From: Gammaproteobacteria bacterium
GTDB taxonomy: Bacteria > Pseudomonadota > Gammaproteobacteria > Burkholderiales > Burkholderiaceae_C
Length of the DNA stretch: 64,000 bases
NCBI GenBank assembly: GCA_018828125.1
Contig: JAHJWB010000001.1
Span: 496,001-560,000, forward strand
Direction of reading: 5' to 3'
The stretch's first letter is position 1; each line of letters opens with the position of its first letter. The position numbers were made by a program, and so were the translations under genes. The notes under the pieces are model-generated. The model did not search any database. It saw nothing but the letters and a program-made list of their open reading frames with translations, and was not told the DNA's origin. Shown in pieces: positions 7,524 through 16,710 of this stretch.

Positions 7524-9539
7524 ATGGCGAGCAGTCTGGCACCGGGGGTGAAAGATGCCTGGCAGGCCTGGGTGCTGCGGGTGTTGCTTACGCTGGGGCT
7601 GTTGGCTTTGCTGCACGCGTTGCCCGTGTGGACACCACTGCAGCGCCTGGAGTACGACCTGCTCAGCAGCCTGACCGCGCCCGTGCGGCCCGACGCGCGC
7701 GTGCTGGTGGTGGGCCTGGACGAGCCCAGCCTCGCGGCACTGAACCAGGCGCCGCCGTTGCCTCGCCGCCTGCATGCCCTACTGACAGATGCAGTGGCCG
7801 CGGCAGGGGCTGCGGCGCTGGGCATCGACATGCTGTTCGGCGCTCCACAGACACCCGAGGACGACGCGGCACTTGCGCAGGCCTTGCAGGGCCGCATGCC
7901 CGTGGTGCTGGCCAGCGCCGCGGTGGCGGTGCAAAGCTCCCAAGTGGCGCAATACACGCAGACCGTGCCCAGCGTGTTTCCCGAGGCACGCCAGGGCAGC
8001 GTGGCGGTGGACATCGACGACGACGGTGTGATGCGCCGGGCCCCTGCGCAGGACGATGCCCTGTGGCGCGTGCTGGCGCACGCAGCCGGGCGTGCGGTCA
8101 CCGTGCCGCCACCCGGCGCTTTGCTGCGCTACTACGCCCCCGAAGTGCCCTTGCCCTACGCCCACTACACCCAGGCGCTGGACCCGGTCGCCCATTTGCC
8201 CGCGGGGGCACTGCAAGGGCGGCTGGTATTGCTGGGGCAGAACACCCCCGTGGCAGGCGTGGACCAGTTCGTAACGCCTTTGCGAGTGCTGGGAGGCTTG
8301 GGCGGGCGCGGTGGCGGCACACAGTCGGGCGTGTTTGTGCATGCCACGGCCTTGATCAACGGTTTGACGGGCGACTGGTTGGTGCCTGCGCACCCCGCAG
8401 GTCCGCTGCTGCAAGCGCTGCTGGCCGTGGCCTTTGTGGCCGCAATGACGCGCCGTTGGCGCGGGTGGCGGGCGGTGTGGCTCAGCGTGGCGTTGGCGTT
8501 GCTCGCGTTGCTGGGCGGGTTGTGGGCGTTTCTGGTGGGCGTGTGGTGGAGCGCGTTGCCCACACTGGCGGCGTTGGCGCTGCATCTGAACGTGGGCGCC
8601 GCAGACAGCTACCTGCGCGAGCGCCGCCGCCGCGAGCAACTGCGCAATGAATTTGCGCGCTACGTGCCCCCGGCGGTGGTGGACGCGCTGGCCGCTGCCG
8701 GTGCCACCCCGGCGCTACAGGGCGAGCGACGCGTGCTCACGCTGCTGTTTTCTGATCTCGCCGGGTTCACATCTGCCAGCGAACACCTGCCGCCCGAGGC
8801 CGTGGCCCAGGCGCTCAACGCGTATTTTTCTCGCATGACCCACACCGTGCACCAGCACGGCGGCACGCTGGACAAGTTCATTGGCGACGCGGTCATGGCG
8901 TTCTGGAACGCACCGCTGCCAGAGCCCGCCCATGCCGCACGCGCGCTGGCCTGCGCACAGGCCATGCAGGTCGACATGGAAGCCCTGCGCGCTCTGTGGC
9001 AAGGCACGCCGTTTGCCGACGTGCAATTGCGCATTGGCCTGCACACGGGCGAAGCCGCAGTGGGACACCTGGGTTCGCACGAACGCTTTGCCTACACCGC
9101 CGTGGGCGATGCGGTGAACACCGCCGCGCGGCTGGAGGGTGCCAACAAGGCGTTTGGCACCGGCGTGCTGCTGTCCGAAGCCACCCGTGCAGCCCTGCCC
9201 GGTGACGACCCGCGCCGTGCACACCTGCTCTGGCTCGACATCGTGGTGCTCGCGGGGCGCAGCACGGGGCTGGAGGTGTACACGCTGTGCGACGACGCTG
9301 CGCTGGTCGTCACCAGCCTTGCGCTACAACGCCATCTGGACGCTGGCGAGTGGGCGCTGGCCCTGCGGCGCTGTGCGGACTGGCAGGCCCATGCCCGCCA
9401 GCTGGCTCCGCACTGGACTGCGCATGCCGATCTGCTGTTTGCCAGGGTAAACGCCCTGGCCGAAGCCGCTGCACAGGCGCCGGATGCACCTGTGGATGCA
9501 CCCGTGGCTTTTGGTGCCCGAGCGCTCGACAAATCCTGA
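7524..9539 (+). CDS. CHASE2-domain class III adenylate cyclase
   Basis: 671 residues. Membrane helix at about 16-34, extracytoplasmic CHASE2 domain (about 45-285, with VLVVGLDEPSLAAL and GVFVHATALINGL), then membrane helices at about 293-355. The cytoplasmic class III nucleotide cyclase domain (about 395-590) has both metal-binding aspartates (Asp411 in FSDLAGFT, Asp455 in GDAVMAFWNAP), the purine-selecting Lys451 (DKFIGD) and Asp529 (AVGDAVN), and the transition-state Asn532 and Arg536 (NTAARLEGANK). These residues predict cAMP rather than cGMP synthesis. The FecR-TPR-barrel gene starts 37 bases downstream on the same strand. The same CHASE2 + FecR pairing occurs in the divergent kinase operon. 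Confidence 0.93.
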   Translation: MASSLAPGVKDAWQAWVLRVLLTLGLLALLHALPVWTPLQRLEYDLLSSLTAPVRPDARVLVVGLDEPSLAALNQAPPLPRRLHALLTDAVAAAGAAALGIDMLFGAPQTPEDDAALAQALQGRMPVVLASAAVAVQSSQVAQYTQTVPSVFPEARQGSVAVDIDDDGVMRRAPAQDDALWRVLAHAAGRAVTVPPPGALLRYYAPEVPLPYAHYTQALDPVAHLPAGALQGRLVLLGQNTPVAGVDQFVTPLRVLGGLGGRGGGTQSGVFVHATALINGLTGDWLVPAHPAGPLLQALLAVAFVAAMTRRWRGWRAVWLSVALALLALLGGLWAFLVGVWWSALPTLAALALHLNVGAADSYLRERRRREQLRNEFARYVPPAVVDALAAAGATPALQGERRVLTLLFSDLAGFTSASEHLPPEAVAQALNAYFSRMTHTVHQHGGTLDKFIGDAVMAFWNAPLPEPAHAARALACAQAMQVDMEALRALWQGTPFADVQLRIGLHTGEAAVGHLGSHERFAYTAVGDAVNTAARLEGANKAFGTGVLLSEATRAALPGDDPRRAHLLWLDIVVLAGRSTGLEVYTLCDDAALVVTSLALQRHLDAGEWALALRRCADWQAHARQLAPHWTAHADLLFARVNALAEAAAQAPDAPVDAPVAFGARALDKS

Positions 9540-9576
9540 CTTCACCACCACGGACCCTGCTCACGAAAGGCCCTCC

Positions 9577-12500
9577 ATGTCTGCACACCGCCTGTCCTGG
9601 CTGCCCCCCGTGGGGCTTGTTGCGTTGGGAACCCTGAGCGCCCCGGCGGCCTGGGCGCAGTGTGCGGGCGCCACGCTGGCACCCGGCGCTGCGGCGGCGC
9701 AGATCGTCGCCCTGGCAGGCCAGGGGCAGACGCGTGCGCCGGGCGTGGAGCCATGGTCGTCTGCAGCCTTGGCCCAGCAACTGGGGGCTGGGGCCGACAT
9801 GCGCACGCTGGCGCTGTCATCGGCCGCACTGCTGCTGGCAGACCGTACGCAAATCCGCATGTCGGCCAACGCGCAATTGCGGCTGTGCGAGTCACAGCCC
9901 ACCCGCACCTTGCTGGAGCTGGCCGCCGGGCGCTTGTGGGCGCGCACCAAAAAAACACCCGCCACGCTGCAGCTGCAAACCCCGGCCGCGCTGGCCGTGG
10001 TGCGGGGCACCGACTGGGATGTGGAGGTCGATGCCGCCGGGCGCACCACGCTCACTGTGTTGTCCGGGCTGGTGGAACTGTCCAACGCCCAGGGCAGTGT
10101 GCAACTCGGCCCGGCCGAGCAGGGTTTTGTAGAGCCCGGCCGTGCGCCCGTCAAGCGGGTGCTGGTGAACCCGCGTGAACGTGTGCAGTGGGTGGCGGCT
10201 TACCCCGGGGACGCTACCCGCTGGGCGGAGTTTCAGCGGACGGACATCGCGGCCCCACTGGCTGAGGTGCGAGCCGATTTGCGGTCTGGCAACTGGGGGG
10301 TGGCACAAACACGGCTCCAGGCCTTGTCCGGCGGGACTGATGCACCGGCTGTGGTGGACTTGGCGCTGGCGGACCTGGAGGTGTTCGCAGGCCAGCTGGA
10401 GGCTGGCCAGGCGCGCCTGGCACGCGCCTGGCAGCGCACCCAAGACCCGCGCACCGCCGCACGCCGGGCCGAGCTGCTCCTGGCGCTGGACCGCCCCGCC
10501 GAGGCGCGCGCCTGGATCGACAGCAGCCGTGCAGTGGCCCCCACCTCGGTCGACTTGCTGCTGGCCGATGCCGACGCGCACCGGCTGGAAGGCCAGGGTG
10601 ATGCCGCACTGGCCTTGTACCGGCAAGCTGTGGATCGCGCCGAAACCGAGGCGCAGCAGGCAGCGGCTTTGGACCCCGCCACCGCGCGTCTGGCTGCCGC
10701 ACCGGATCCGGAAACCGCGCGTCTGGCCGCCGCAAAGGATCCGGCAACCGCACGGCTGGCAGCCGCGCTGTGGGGCCTAGGCCGCGCGCTGCAAGAGCGC
10801 GGCGATCTGTACACGGCCCGCGCCACCCTGGCGCGTGCTGTGCAACTGGCGCCTGATCACCCCGGCTACCGCGCCGAGCAAGCCACCGCAGACACCGAAG
10901 CCATGCGGCTGACCGAGGCGCGCGCGGGCTTTGACGCCGCCCTGGCGCTGGCGGGCGATGACTACACCAGCCTGGCGGGCGCCGGTTTGCTGGCTTTGCA
11001 ACAGGGCGATGCAGAAACGGCGCGCAAAGAGCTGCTCAAGGCGCTGGTGATCGAGCCGCGTTATGCGCGGGCGCAGGTATGGCTGGCCGTGGCCGAATAC
11101 CAGCTGGGCGAACGCGCTGCAGCGCTGGACTCGCTGGACCGCGCGCGCCTGGCCGACCCCAACGACCCGCTGCCGTGGCAGATTGAATCCATCTTGCGCA
11201 ACGACAGCGGCGAGCCAGAGGCCGCCATTGCCGCCGCACGTCAGGCGCTGGTGCGGCTGCCTTACCTCAAGTCACTCAACCCGCTGGTGTCCGACAGCCA
11301 GGGCTCGGCCAACCTGGGCAAGGCTCTGGGAGACTTTGGCCTGGAGCACTGGGCGCGCGCGTATGCGCAGCAGTCGTATTACCCACTGTGGGCGGGCAGC
11401 CACTTTTTCATGGCCAACCGGTATGAAAGCAGCTTCAGCCGCAGCTCCGAGCTGTACCAGGGCTATCTGGCCGACCCGCTGGCGTTTGGTGCCAGCGAAA
11501 AGCAGGCGCCGCTGCTGCGCACCACGGGCAGCGAGTGGCTGGCGGGTGCCAGCGCGCAGCGCGGGCCGGTGCACGACGCGGGCGTGTTCGATGTGGGCCA
11601 TCGAGGCCTGGCGTCGGCACCCATGCCCATCGCCTGGCGAGTAGGCATCGAAGGCCAGCAGCAAGACCCGCGCGACGGCACGGGCAGCTACCGCTTGTTG
11701 TCCTCAGGCATGCGCCTCGGCGTGGGCATCAAACCCACCGACCGGCTCAGCCTGTTGCTGCTGCACTTCGAGGACCGTACCCGCTACTCCGTACCGGGCG
11801 GACTGGTCGATATCGACGGCGTGGTGTTCAACACCCAGGCGCGCAGTCCCACGCGTCGCACCGACGTGGGCGGCGCGTGGCGCTGGTCGGCCGACGAGCA
11901 GACCTGGTTCAAGGTCGGGCGTGCCAGCTACGGCGACCGCAAGGCGCTGCAGCAAGACCCGGTCGGTGCATACGATGAGCGAAGCGCCGATACGGCGGAC
12001 AGCCTGATGCTGCGCCACACGGTGCAGCATGGCGCCCAGCGCTGGAGCGCGGGATGGGAGCGCAGCCGGGTGCGTCTGGGTTTCCAACGCGCATATTCGC
12101 TCGTCACGAGCACTGAGAACTCCGACCTGCGCTTTGACATGCCGTGGCTCGCGCTGGAGAGCACCCACGGCCCGTGGACCTGGCATGCCCAGGCCTCCTG
12201 GCCGCACTTTGACATGCGCTACCGCTCCCGCGTGTTTGCAGGTGCCACGGGCGACGACCTGCGAGCGCCTTTGCTGGACGAGGGCGGCCACCCGCGCCGC
12301 TTGTTGCCGCGACTGGGCGTGTCGTACCGCTTCGGCCCCGGGCGCGCACTGCACGCGGCCTACATCGAGAGCCTGCATGCCCCGGCGGCCAACACGCTGG
12401 CGCCCGTGTCTGTGGGCACCATCCCCATCGACCACCAATACCAGATGCCGGGCAGCTTGGTGCGCAAGACCGCCGTGCAGCTGGACTGGGAGTTCAACGC

Positions 12501-13068
12501 GCGCACCTTCGGCTATGCCAGCCTGTCACAGCAGACCATCGCCAACGCCATGTACTCGGACGGCAGCCTGCTGTACATGCCCAACGTGCTGGTGGGCGAG
12601 CGCGTGGAGTCTCTGGGCCCGCTGATCCAGACCGCCGAAACCGCCGTGGATGCCTACAACGGCACTCCCCTGTTCGACAAGGGCCAGCTTCGGCAGGCGG
12701 GCGTGGCACTCAACCGCATCCTCACGCCGCGCTGGAGCTTGCTGGCGGGCTACACCTGGGCCCAGACGCGCAACACGGGCGACTGGGTGCCGGGCAACGC
12801 GCTGCCCGGGTTTCCGCGCCACACGCTGGTGCTGGTAAATGTGTGGAAACATGGCGGGCGCGATTACACCTATGGATCGCTGGTGTACCGCAGCGCACGG
12901 TTCACCACCGCACTCAACGGCCGCAGCGAGGCGCCGGGCTGGAGCCTTGCGCTGGCGCATTCCATGGATTTTTCGGACCGGCGCTGGTCGCTCATCGGGT
13001 CGGTGCAGACACCGCTCGATGGCCGGGAGAAGCCCACGCTGTGGCTGCGCGTGCGCTTTCGGGAATGA
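9577..13068 (+). CDS. Large FecR-TPR-outer membrane barrel protein
   Basis: 1163 residues from the ATG at 9577, which has an AAAGG ribosome-binding site and opens a signal peptide cut near AWA-QC (about residue 27). A FecR domain (about 60-200, with VVRGTDWDVEVD and TVLSGLVELS) is followed by TPR helices (about 230-600) and a C-terminal beta-barrel (about 660-1163, rich in aromatic strands such as WLALESTHGPWTWHAQ and YASLSQQTIANAMYSDG). The barrel is of the size of a TonB-dependent or export porin, but no plug domain is seen. Three in-frame 33-bp tandem repeats fall in the TPR region. The combination of FecR sensor, TPR scaffold and pore in one chain is unusual. It follows the CHASE2 adenylate cyclase by 37 bases and probably forms an operon with it. 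Function unknown; domain order is clear. Confidence 0.8.
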   Translation: MSAHRLSWLPPVGLVALGTLSAPAAWAQCAGATLAPGAAAAQIVALAGQGQTRAPGVEPWSSAALAQQLGAGADMRTLALSSAALLLADRTQIRMSANAQLRLCESQPTRTLLELAAGRLWARTKKTPATLQLQTPAALAVVRGTDWDVEVDAAGRTTLTVLSGLVELSNAQGSVQLGPAEQGFVEPGRAPVKRVLVNPRERVQWVAAYPGDATRWAEFQRTDIAAPLAEVRADLRSGNWGVAQTRLQALSGGTDAPAVVDLALADLEVFAGQLEAGQARLARAWQRTQDPRTAARRAELLLALDRPAEARAWIDSSRAVAPTSVDLLLADADAHRLEGQGDAALALYRQAVDRAETEAQQAAALDPATARLAAAPDPETARLAAAKDPATARLAAALWGLGRALQERGDLYTARATLARAVQLAPDHPGYRAEQATADTEAMRLTEARAGFDAALALAGDDYTSLAGAGLLALQQGDAETARKELLKALVIEPRYARAQVWLAVAEYQLGERAAALDSLDRARLADPNDPLPWQIESILRNDSGEPEAAIAAARQALVRLPYLKSLNPLVSDSQGSANLGKALGDFGLEHWARAYAQQSYYPLWAGSHFFMANRYESSFSRSSELYQGYLADPLAFGASEKQAPLLRTTGSEWLAGASAQRGPVHDAGVFDVGHRGLASAPMPIAWRVGIEGQQQDPRDGTGSYRLLSSGMRLGVGIKPTDRLSLLLLHFEDRTRYSVPGGLVDIDGVVFNTQARSPTRRTDVGGAWRWSADEQTWFKVGRASYGDRKALQQDPVGAYDERSADTADSLMLRHTVQHGAQRWSAGWERSRVRLGFQRAYSLVTSTENSDLRFDMPWLALESTHGPWTWHAQASWPHFDMRYRSRVFAGATGDDLRAPLLDEGGHPRRLLPRLGVSYRFGPGRALHAAYIESLHAPAANTLAPVSVGTIPIDHQYQMPGSLVRKTAVQLDWEFNARTFGYASLSQQTIANAMYSDGSLLYMPNVLVGERVESLGPLIQTAETAVDAYNGTPLFDKGQLRQAGVALNRILTPRWSLLAGYTWAQTRNTGDWVPGNALPGFPRHTLVLVNVWKHGGRDYTYGSLVYRSARFTTALNGRSEAPGWSLALAHSMDFSDRRWSLIGSVQTPLDGREKPTLWLRVRFRE
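10669..10767 (+). repeat. Three in-frame 33-bp tandem repeats in the FecR-TPR-barrel gene
   Basis: Units at 10669-10701, 10702-10734 and 10735-10767 encode LDPATARLAAA, PDPETARLAAA and KDPATARLAAA. The third-base differences show they are not brand-new, but the protein repeat is nearly exact. They form an extra Ala-rich helix segment between TPR units and could vary in number between strains. Confidence 0.85.
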
Positions 13069-13130
13069 ATTTTGAGTGTTTTTGGCCTCTAGCGCTTATC
13101 CAGTAAGCGCTAGTAGCTATCAAAAATGGA
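13069..13130 (-). repeat. Dispersed palindromic element, copy 1 (intergenic)
   Basis: The core is a perfect 9-bp stem: TAGCGCTTA (13090-13098), loop TCCAG, TAAGCGCTA (13104-13112), flanked by GGCC on one side and TAGCTATCAAAA on the other. It lies directly after the stop of the FecR-TPR-barrel gene and before the stop of trpS, between two convergent genes, where the hairpin could act as a terminator or mRNA end. Strand denotes the orientation opposite to the form beginning TTTGATAGCT. Confidence 0.85.
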
Positions 13131-13153
13131 GTAATGGATATGGGTGTGCTGCG

Positions 13154-14455
13154 TTACGCCGCAGCGTCCGACAGCGCCTTCAGCGCAGCCGCCACGTCGG
13201 CATCCACCACGCCATCCACAGGCGCCAGCTGCCCGGCCAGCGCGCTCAGTGCGGTGAGACCCTCGCGCTGCAACCGCGCAATGGCCTGGCCCGCATCCTT
13301 GGGCGCGTTAAAGCCGGTGCTTTGCAGCAGCAGGCGACCGTCGGCATCGACCAGCTTGAAGAAAAACTTGCCATCCGCCTCACGGTATTGCTTGAACGAG
13401 GGCAGGGCGGCCTTGGCAACCTTGGCCGGCTTGGCCGCTGCAGTGCCCTGCACCAGGCTGCGCAAGCCCACGGCGGAGCGCAGTTCGCGGATGAACGGCG
13501 TGGCCAGCGCGCGGGCACGCTCGGCTCCGGCCAGCAGCGTCTGCTCGATGCGGGCGGGGTTGTGGATCAGGGCTTCGTACTCGGCACGCATGGGCGCAAT
13601 CACCTGGTCCACACGCTCCAGCAGCACCTGCTTGGCATCGCCCCAGGCAATGCCATCGGCATAGGCGCGGCGCAGCGCGTCGGTTTCATCGGGGGTGGCA
13701 AACGCCTGGTAGATCTGGAACAGCGCCGAGCCCTCGACCTCCTTTGCCTCGCCGGGCGCGCGCGAGTCGGTCAGGATGCCGCCGATCAGCTTTTTGAGCT
13801 GGTCGCGCGAGCTGAACAGCGGGATGGTGTTGTCGTAGCTTTTGCTCATCTTGCGGCCGTCCAGCCCGGGCAAGGTGGCCACATGGTCGTCAATGGCGGC
13901 TTCGGGCAGCACAAAGTGTTCGCCGTACAGGTGGTTAAAGCTCGCTGCCATGTCGCGCGCCATCTCGATGTGTTGGATCTGGTCGCGGCCCACGGGCACC
14001 TTGTGCGCCTTGAACATCAAAATGTCCGCGCCCATCAGCACAGGATACATGAACAGGCCGGCCGTCACGCCGTCGTCCTGCTCGCGCCCGGCCGCCGTGT
14101 TCTTGTCCACGCTGGCCTTGTAGGCGTGGGCGCGGTTGAGCACGCCCTTGCCCGTCACACAGGTCAGCAGCCAGGTCAGCTCGGGGATTTCGGGGATGTC
14201 GGACTGGCGGTAGAACGTGACCTTCTCGGGGTTCAGGCCCGCTGCCAGCCAGCTGGCGGCGATCTCCAGTGTGGAGCGCTGGATGCGCGCCGGGTCTTCG
14301 CACTTGATGAGCGCGTGGTAGTCGGCCAGAAAATAAAAACTCTGCACCTCCGGCGTCAGGCTGGCCGCCACCGAAGGGCGGATAGACCCCACAAAATTGC
14401 CCAGGTGGGGCGTGCCCGTGGTGGTGATGCCGGTGAGAAAACGCGTAGTGCTCAT
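13154..14455 (-). CDS. trpS: Tryptophanyl-tRNA synthetase
   Basis: 433 residues. Charges tRNA-Trp with tryptophan. The class I signature TGTPHLGN (about residues 13-20) and KMSKSYDN are both intact, as are the DILMFKAHKVPVGRDQIQH segment and the tryptophan pocket region YFLADYHALIK. The chain is about 100 residues longer than the E. coli enzyme because of a C-terminal extension (after about residue 340) typical of betaproteobacterial TrpS. It ends the minus-strand housekeeping group, 34 bases after the site-2 protease gene. Confidence 0.97.
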   Translation of the reverse strand: MSTTRFLTGITTTGTPHLGNFVGSIRPSVAASLTPEVQSFYFLADYHALIKCEDPARIQRSTLEIAASWLAAGLNPEKVTFYRQSDIPEIPELTWLLTCVTGKGVLNRAHAYKASVDKNTAAGREQDDGVTAGLFMYPVLMGADILMFKAHKVPVGRDQIQHIEMARDMAASFNHLYGEHFVLPEAAIDDHVATLPGLDGRKMSKSYDNTIPLFSSRDQLKKLIGGILTDSRAPGEAKEVEGSALFQIYQAFATPDETDALRRAYADGIAWGDAKQVLLERVDQVIAPMRAEYEALIHNPARIEQTLLAGAERARALATPFIRELRSAVGLRSLVQGTAAAKPAKVAKAALPSFKQYREADGKFFFKLVDADGRLLLQSTGFNAPKDAGQAIARLQREGLTALSALAGQLAPVDGVVDADVAAALKALSDAAA

Positions 14456-14489
14456 GGAAACGGTGTCAGCAAAAAATGGAACGAAACGA

Positions 14490-15158
14490 TCAGCGCAGCA
14501 GGGCGGTGAGGGGTGTGAGCAAGAGATTGATGGCGCTGTAGCCCAGCGACATCAGGGGGCGCAGCCACAGCGAGCCCAGCACCCCGGCCACCACCAGGCC
14601 CAGCACGATGAAGAAGCCATAGGGCTCAACGCGCGCCACCAAGTTCGCTTGCTTCCACGGCAGCAAGCCGACCAGAATGCGGCCGCCGTCCAGCGGTGGC
14701 AGCGGAAACAGGTTGAAGGCCCACATCACCAGATTGACCAGCACACCGGCGCGCGCCATCTCGATGAAGAAGCGTTCCTCGATGCCAGAGCCCACCATCG
14801 ACACCAGCAGCACCGCCCAGAAAATGGCCTGGAAAAAGTTGGATGCCGGCCCCGCCAGTGCGACCCAGATCATGTGCTTCTTGGGGTTGCGCAGGTTGCC
14901 AAAGTTGACCGGCACCGGCTTGGCGTAGCCAAACAGAAAAGCCCCCGACGTGGCGAAGTACAGCATCAGCGGCATCAGGATGGTGCCGATGGGGTCGATG
15001 TGCTTGAGCGGGTTGAGGGTGATGCGGCCCATCATGTACGCGGTGTTGTCGCCAAAGTGGCGCGCGGCGTAGCCATGGGCTGCCTCGTGCACGGTAATGG
15101 CAAACAACACCGGCAGGGCGTAGATCAGAACGGTTTGGATGAGATTGGAGATGTCCAC
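14490..15158 (-). CDS. Site-2 protease family protein (peptidase M50)
   Basis: 222 residues, an integral-membrane zinc metalloprotease. The HExxH motif is HEAAH (residues 24-28) within the first helix, and the second metal-ligand motif is LFPLPPLDGGR (about 167-177). About five to six hydrophobic helices cover the whole chain and there is no PDZ domain, so it is a short M50B member rather than RseP. Substrate unknown. It is followed by trpS and, on the other side, faces a chemoreceptor gene; in related genomes as I recall them it sits between a YciO/Sua5-type gene and trpS. Confidence 0.9.
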   Translation of the reverse strand: MDISNLIQTVLIYALPVLFAITVHEAAHGYAARHFGDNTAYMMGRITLNPLKHIDPIGTILMPLMLYFATSGAFLFGYAKPVPVNFGNLRNPKKHMIWVALAGPASNFFQAIFWAVLLVSMVGSGIEERFFIEMARAGVLVNLVMWAFNLFPLPPLDGGRILVGLLPWKQANLVARVEPYGFFIVLGLVVAGVLGSLWLRPLMSLGYSAINLLLTPLTALLR

Positions 15159-15398
15159 CCGCTGATTGTCTCAGACGATCTACCAACCCTGCGGTGCCGA
15201 GGCAATGCGGAGTCTGTCTCTGCCCTCGGGCGCCCCGTCGATTGTGGGTAGTACGTAGCGCGTGAGCGCTCCGTCAGGGCGCTTCATTGCTAGCATCCAC
15301 ACATCGCCATTCATTCGTCTGGATGGGCGCATGTGTTCGTTCTTGCGGGGCCGTCCTGCATCAAAAAGCAGAACGACAGTCCTGGAGGTGGAGACCTG

Positions 15399-16556
15399 AT
15401 GTTGAACAACCTGAAGATTGGAACGCGCCTGTCCCTGGCGTTTGGTTGCCTTGCTCTGCTGGTAGCGGTGCTGATGAGCATGGCGCTGTCGGGTATCGGT
15501 GCGGCGGAGCAAGCGCTGCAGGGGAGCTCGTCGAGCGCAGCGCAGGCGCAGGCCGTAGGAGGCCAACTGCAAAGCGCACGCACCTGGATCATCGGCTGCG
15601 GCTGTCTGGTGTTTGCGCTGGCCCTGGCTGCTGCTCTGATCTTGCGGGCCAGCATCGTGGCGCCGTTGAACCAGGCCATCTTGATCGCAGAGACGGTCGC
15701 CTCGGGCGACCTGAGCCAAGAGTTCAGCTCAGACCTGCAAGGGGATTTTGGCCGTCTGCTGGGCGCTTTGGGCACCATGGAAGATACGCTGACCGATCTG
15801 GTTTCGCGCATCAAGCAGAGCACGGACTCCATCACGGCCTCGGCTGTGGACATCGACCACGGCAACACCGACCTGTCACGCCGCACCGAAGACCAGGTGT
15901 CGTCGCTGACCGAGACGGCAGCAAGCATGGAGCAACTAACGGCCACCGTGCGGCAGAACGCTGAGCGCGCCGCATCGGCCAGCAGCCTGGCAGTAAACGC
16001 CACGTCCATCGCGCGTCAAGGCGGCTCCGTGGTGGACGAGGTGGTGCAGACCATGCAGGCCATCAGTGGCAGCTCGCGCAAGATCGTGGACATCATCCAA
16101 GTCATAGAAGGCATTGCGTTCCAGACCAACATCCTGGCACTCAATGCAGCTGTGGAGGCCGCCCGTGCCGGTGAGCAGGGCCGTGGATTTGCCGTGGTGG
16201 CCAACGAGGTGCGAGGACTGGCGCAGCGCAGCGCCGTGGCGGCGCGCGAGATAAAGGCCCTCATCAGCGCCTCGGTGGATCAGGTGGAAAGCGGCGCTGG
16301 CCAGGTTGGCCAAGCCGGGCGCACCATGCAGGAAATCGTCACTGCCGTGGGACAGGTCAGCGCGTTGCTGGGCGAGATATCTACCGCCCTGCGCGAGCAA
16401 AGCGACGCCATCGGCCACGTCAATCAGGCGGTGTCGCACATGGATGGCACCACGCAGGACACGGCGTCTTTGGTGCAGCATGCGGTCAGCACCGCATCGG
16501 CCTTGTCAGCACAGGCGCGGGAGCTGGAGCAGGCGGTGGGTGCGTTCAGGCTGTAA
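15399..16556 (+). CDS. Methyl-accepting chemotaxis protein with a minimal periplasmic domain
   Basis: 385 residues from the ATG at 15399, which has a strong GGAGGTGGAGA ribosome-binding site. Two membrane helices (about 10-30 and 65-87) are separated by only about 35 residues ([11 protein letters not shown] through QLQSAR), far less than the roughly 150 of a normal four-helix ligand domain. A HAMP domain (about 85-140) and the signalling coiled coil follow, with the hairpin tip core [20 protein letters not shown] and [11 protein letters not shown]. The C-terminus (VGAFRL) has no CheR-docking pentapeptide. It is a close paralogue of the receptor at 18432 in the signalling part. It sits alone on the plus strand between two minus-strand housekeeping genes. 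It may sense within the membrane or the cytoplasm, or depend on partner receptors. Confidence 0.92.
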   Translation: MLNNLKIGTRLSLAFGCLALLVAVLMSMALSGIGAAEQALQGSSSSAAQAQAVGGQLQSARTWIIGCGCLVFALALAAALILRASIVAPLNQAILIAETVASGDLSQEFSSDLQGDFGRLLGALGTMEDTLTDLVSRIKQSTDSITASAVDIDHGNTDLSRRTEDQVSSLTETAASMEQLTATVRQNAERAASASSLAVNATSIARQGGSVVDEVVQTMQAISGSSRKIVDIIQVIEGIAFQTNILALNAAVEAARAGEQGRGFAVVANEVRGLAQRSAVAAREIKALISASVDQVESGAGQVGQAGRTMQEIVTAVGQVSALLGEISTALREQSDAIGHVNQAVSHMDGTTQDTASLVQHAVSTASALSAQARELEQAVGAFRL

Positions 16557-16710
16557 GCGCCTTTTACGGCTGCTCCGTGTTCGCCTCTTAGGGGCGCATC
16601 CGGTGCACTTGCCGAACCGGATTCACGGTTGTGCTGGCGTGGAGTCGCGCTAGCTTTGGGTGCAGGAACCCGGTCTTCGTAGACGCAGCAGAGGGCCCTG
16701 AGACTTCGTT

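Noticed and set aside
10669..10767. CRISPR-like repeat
   Set aside because: The repeats are directly tandem, without spacers, and encode an in-frame peptide repeat.
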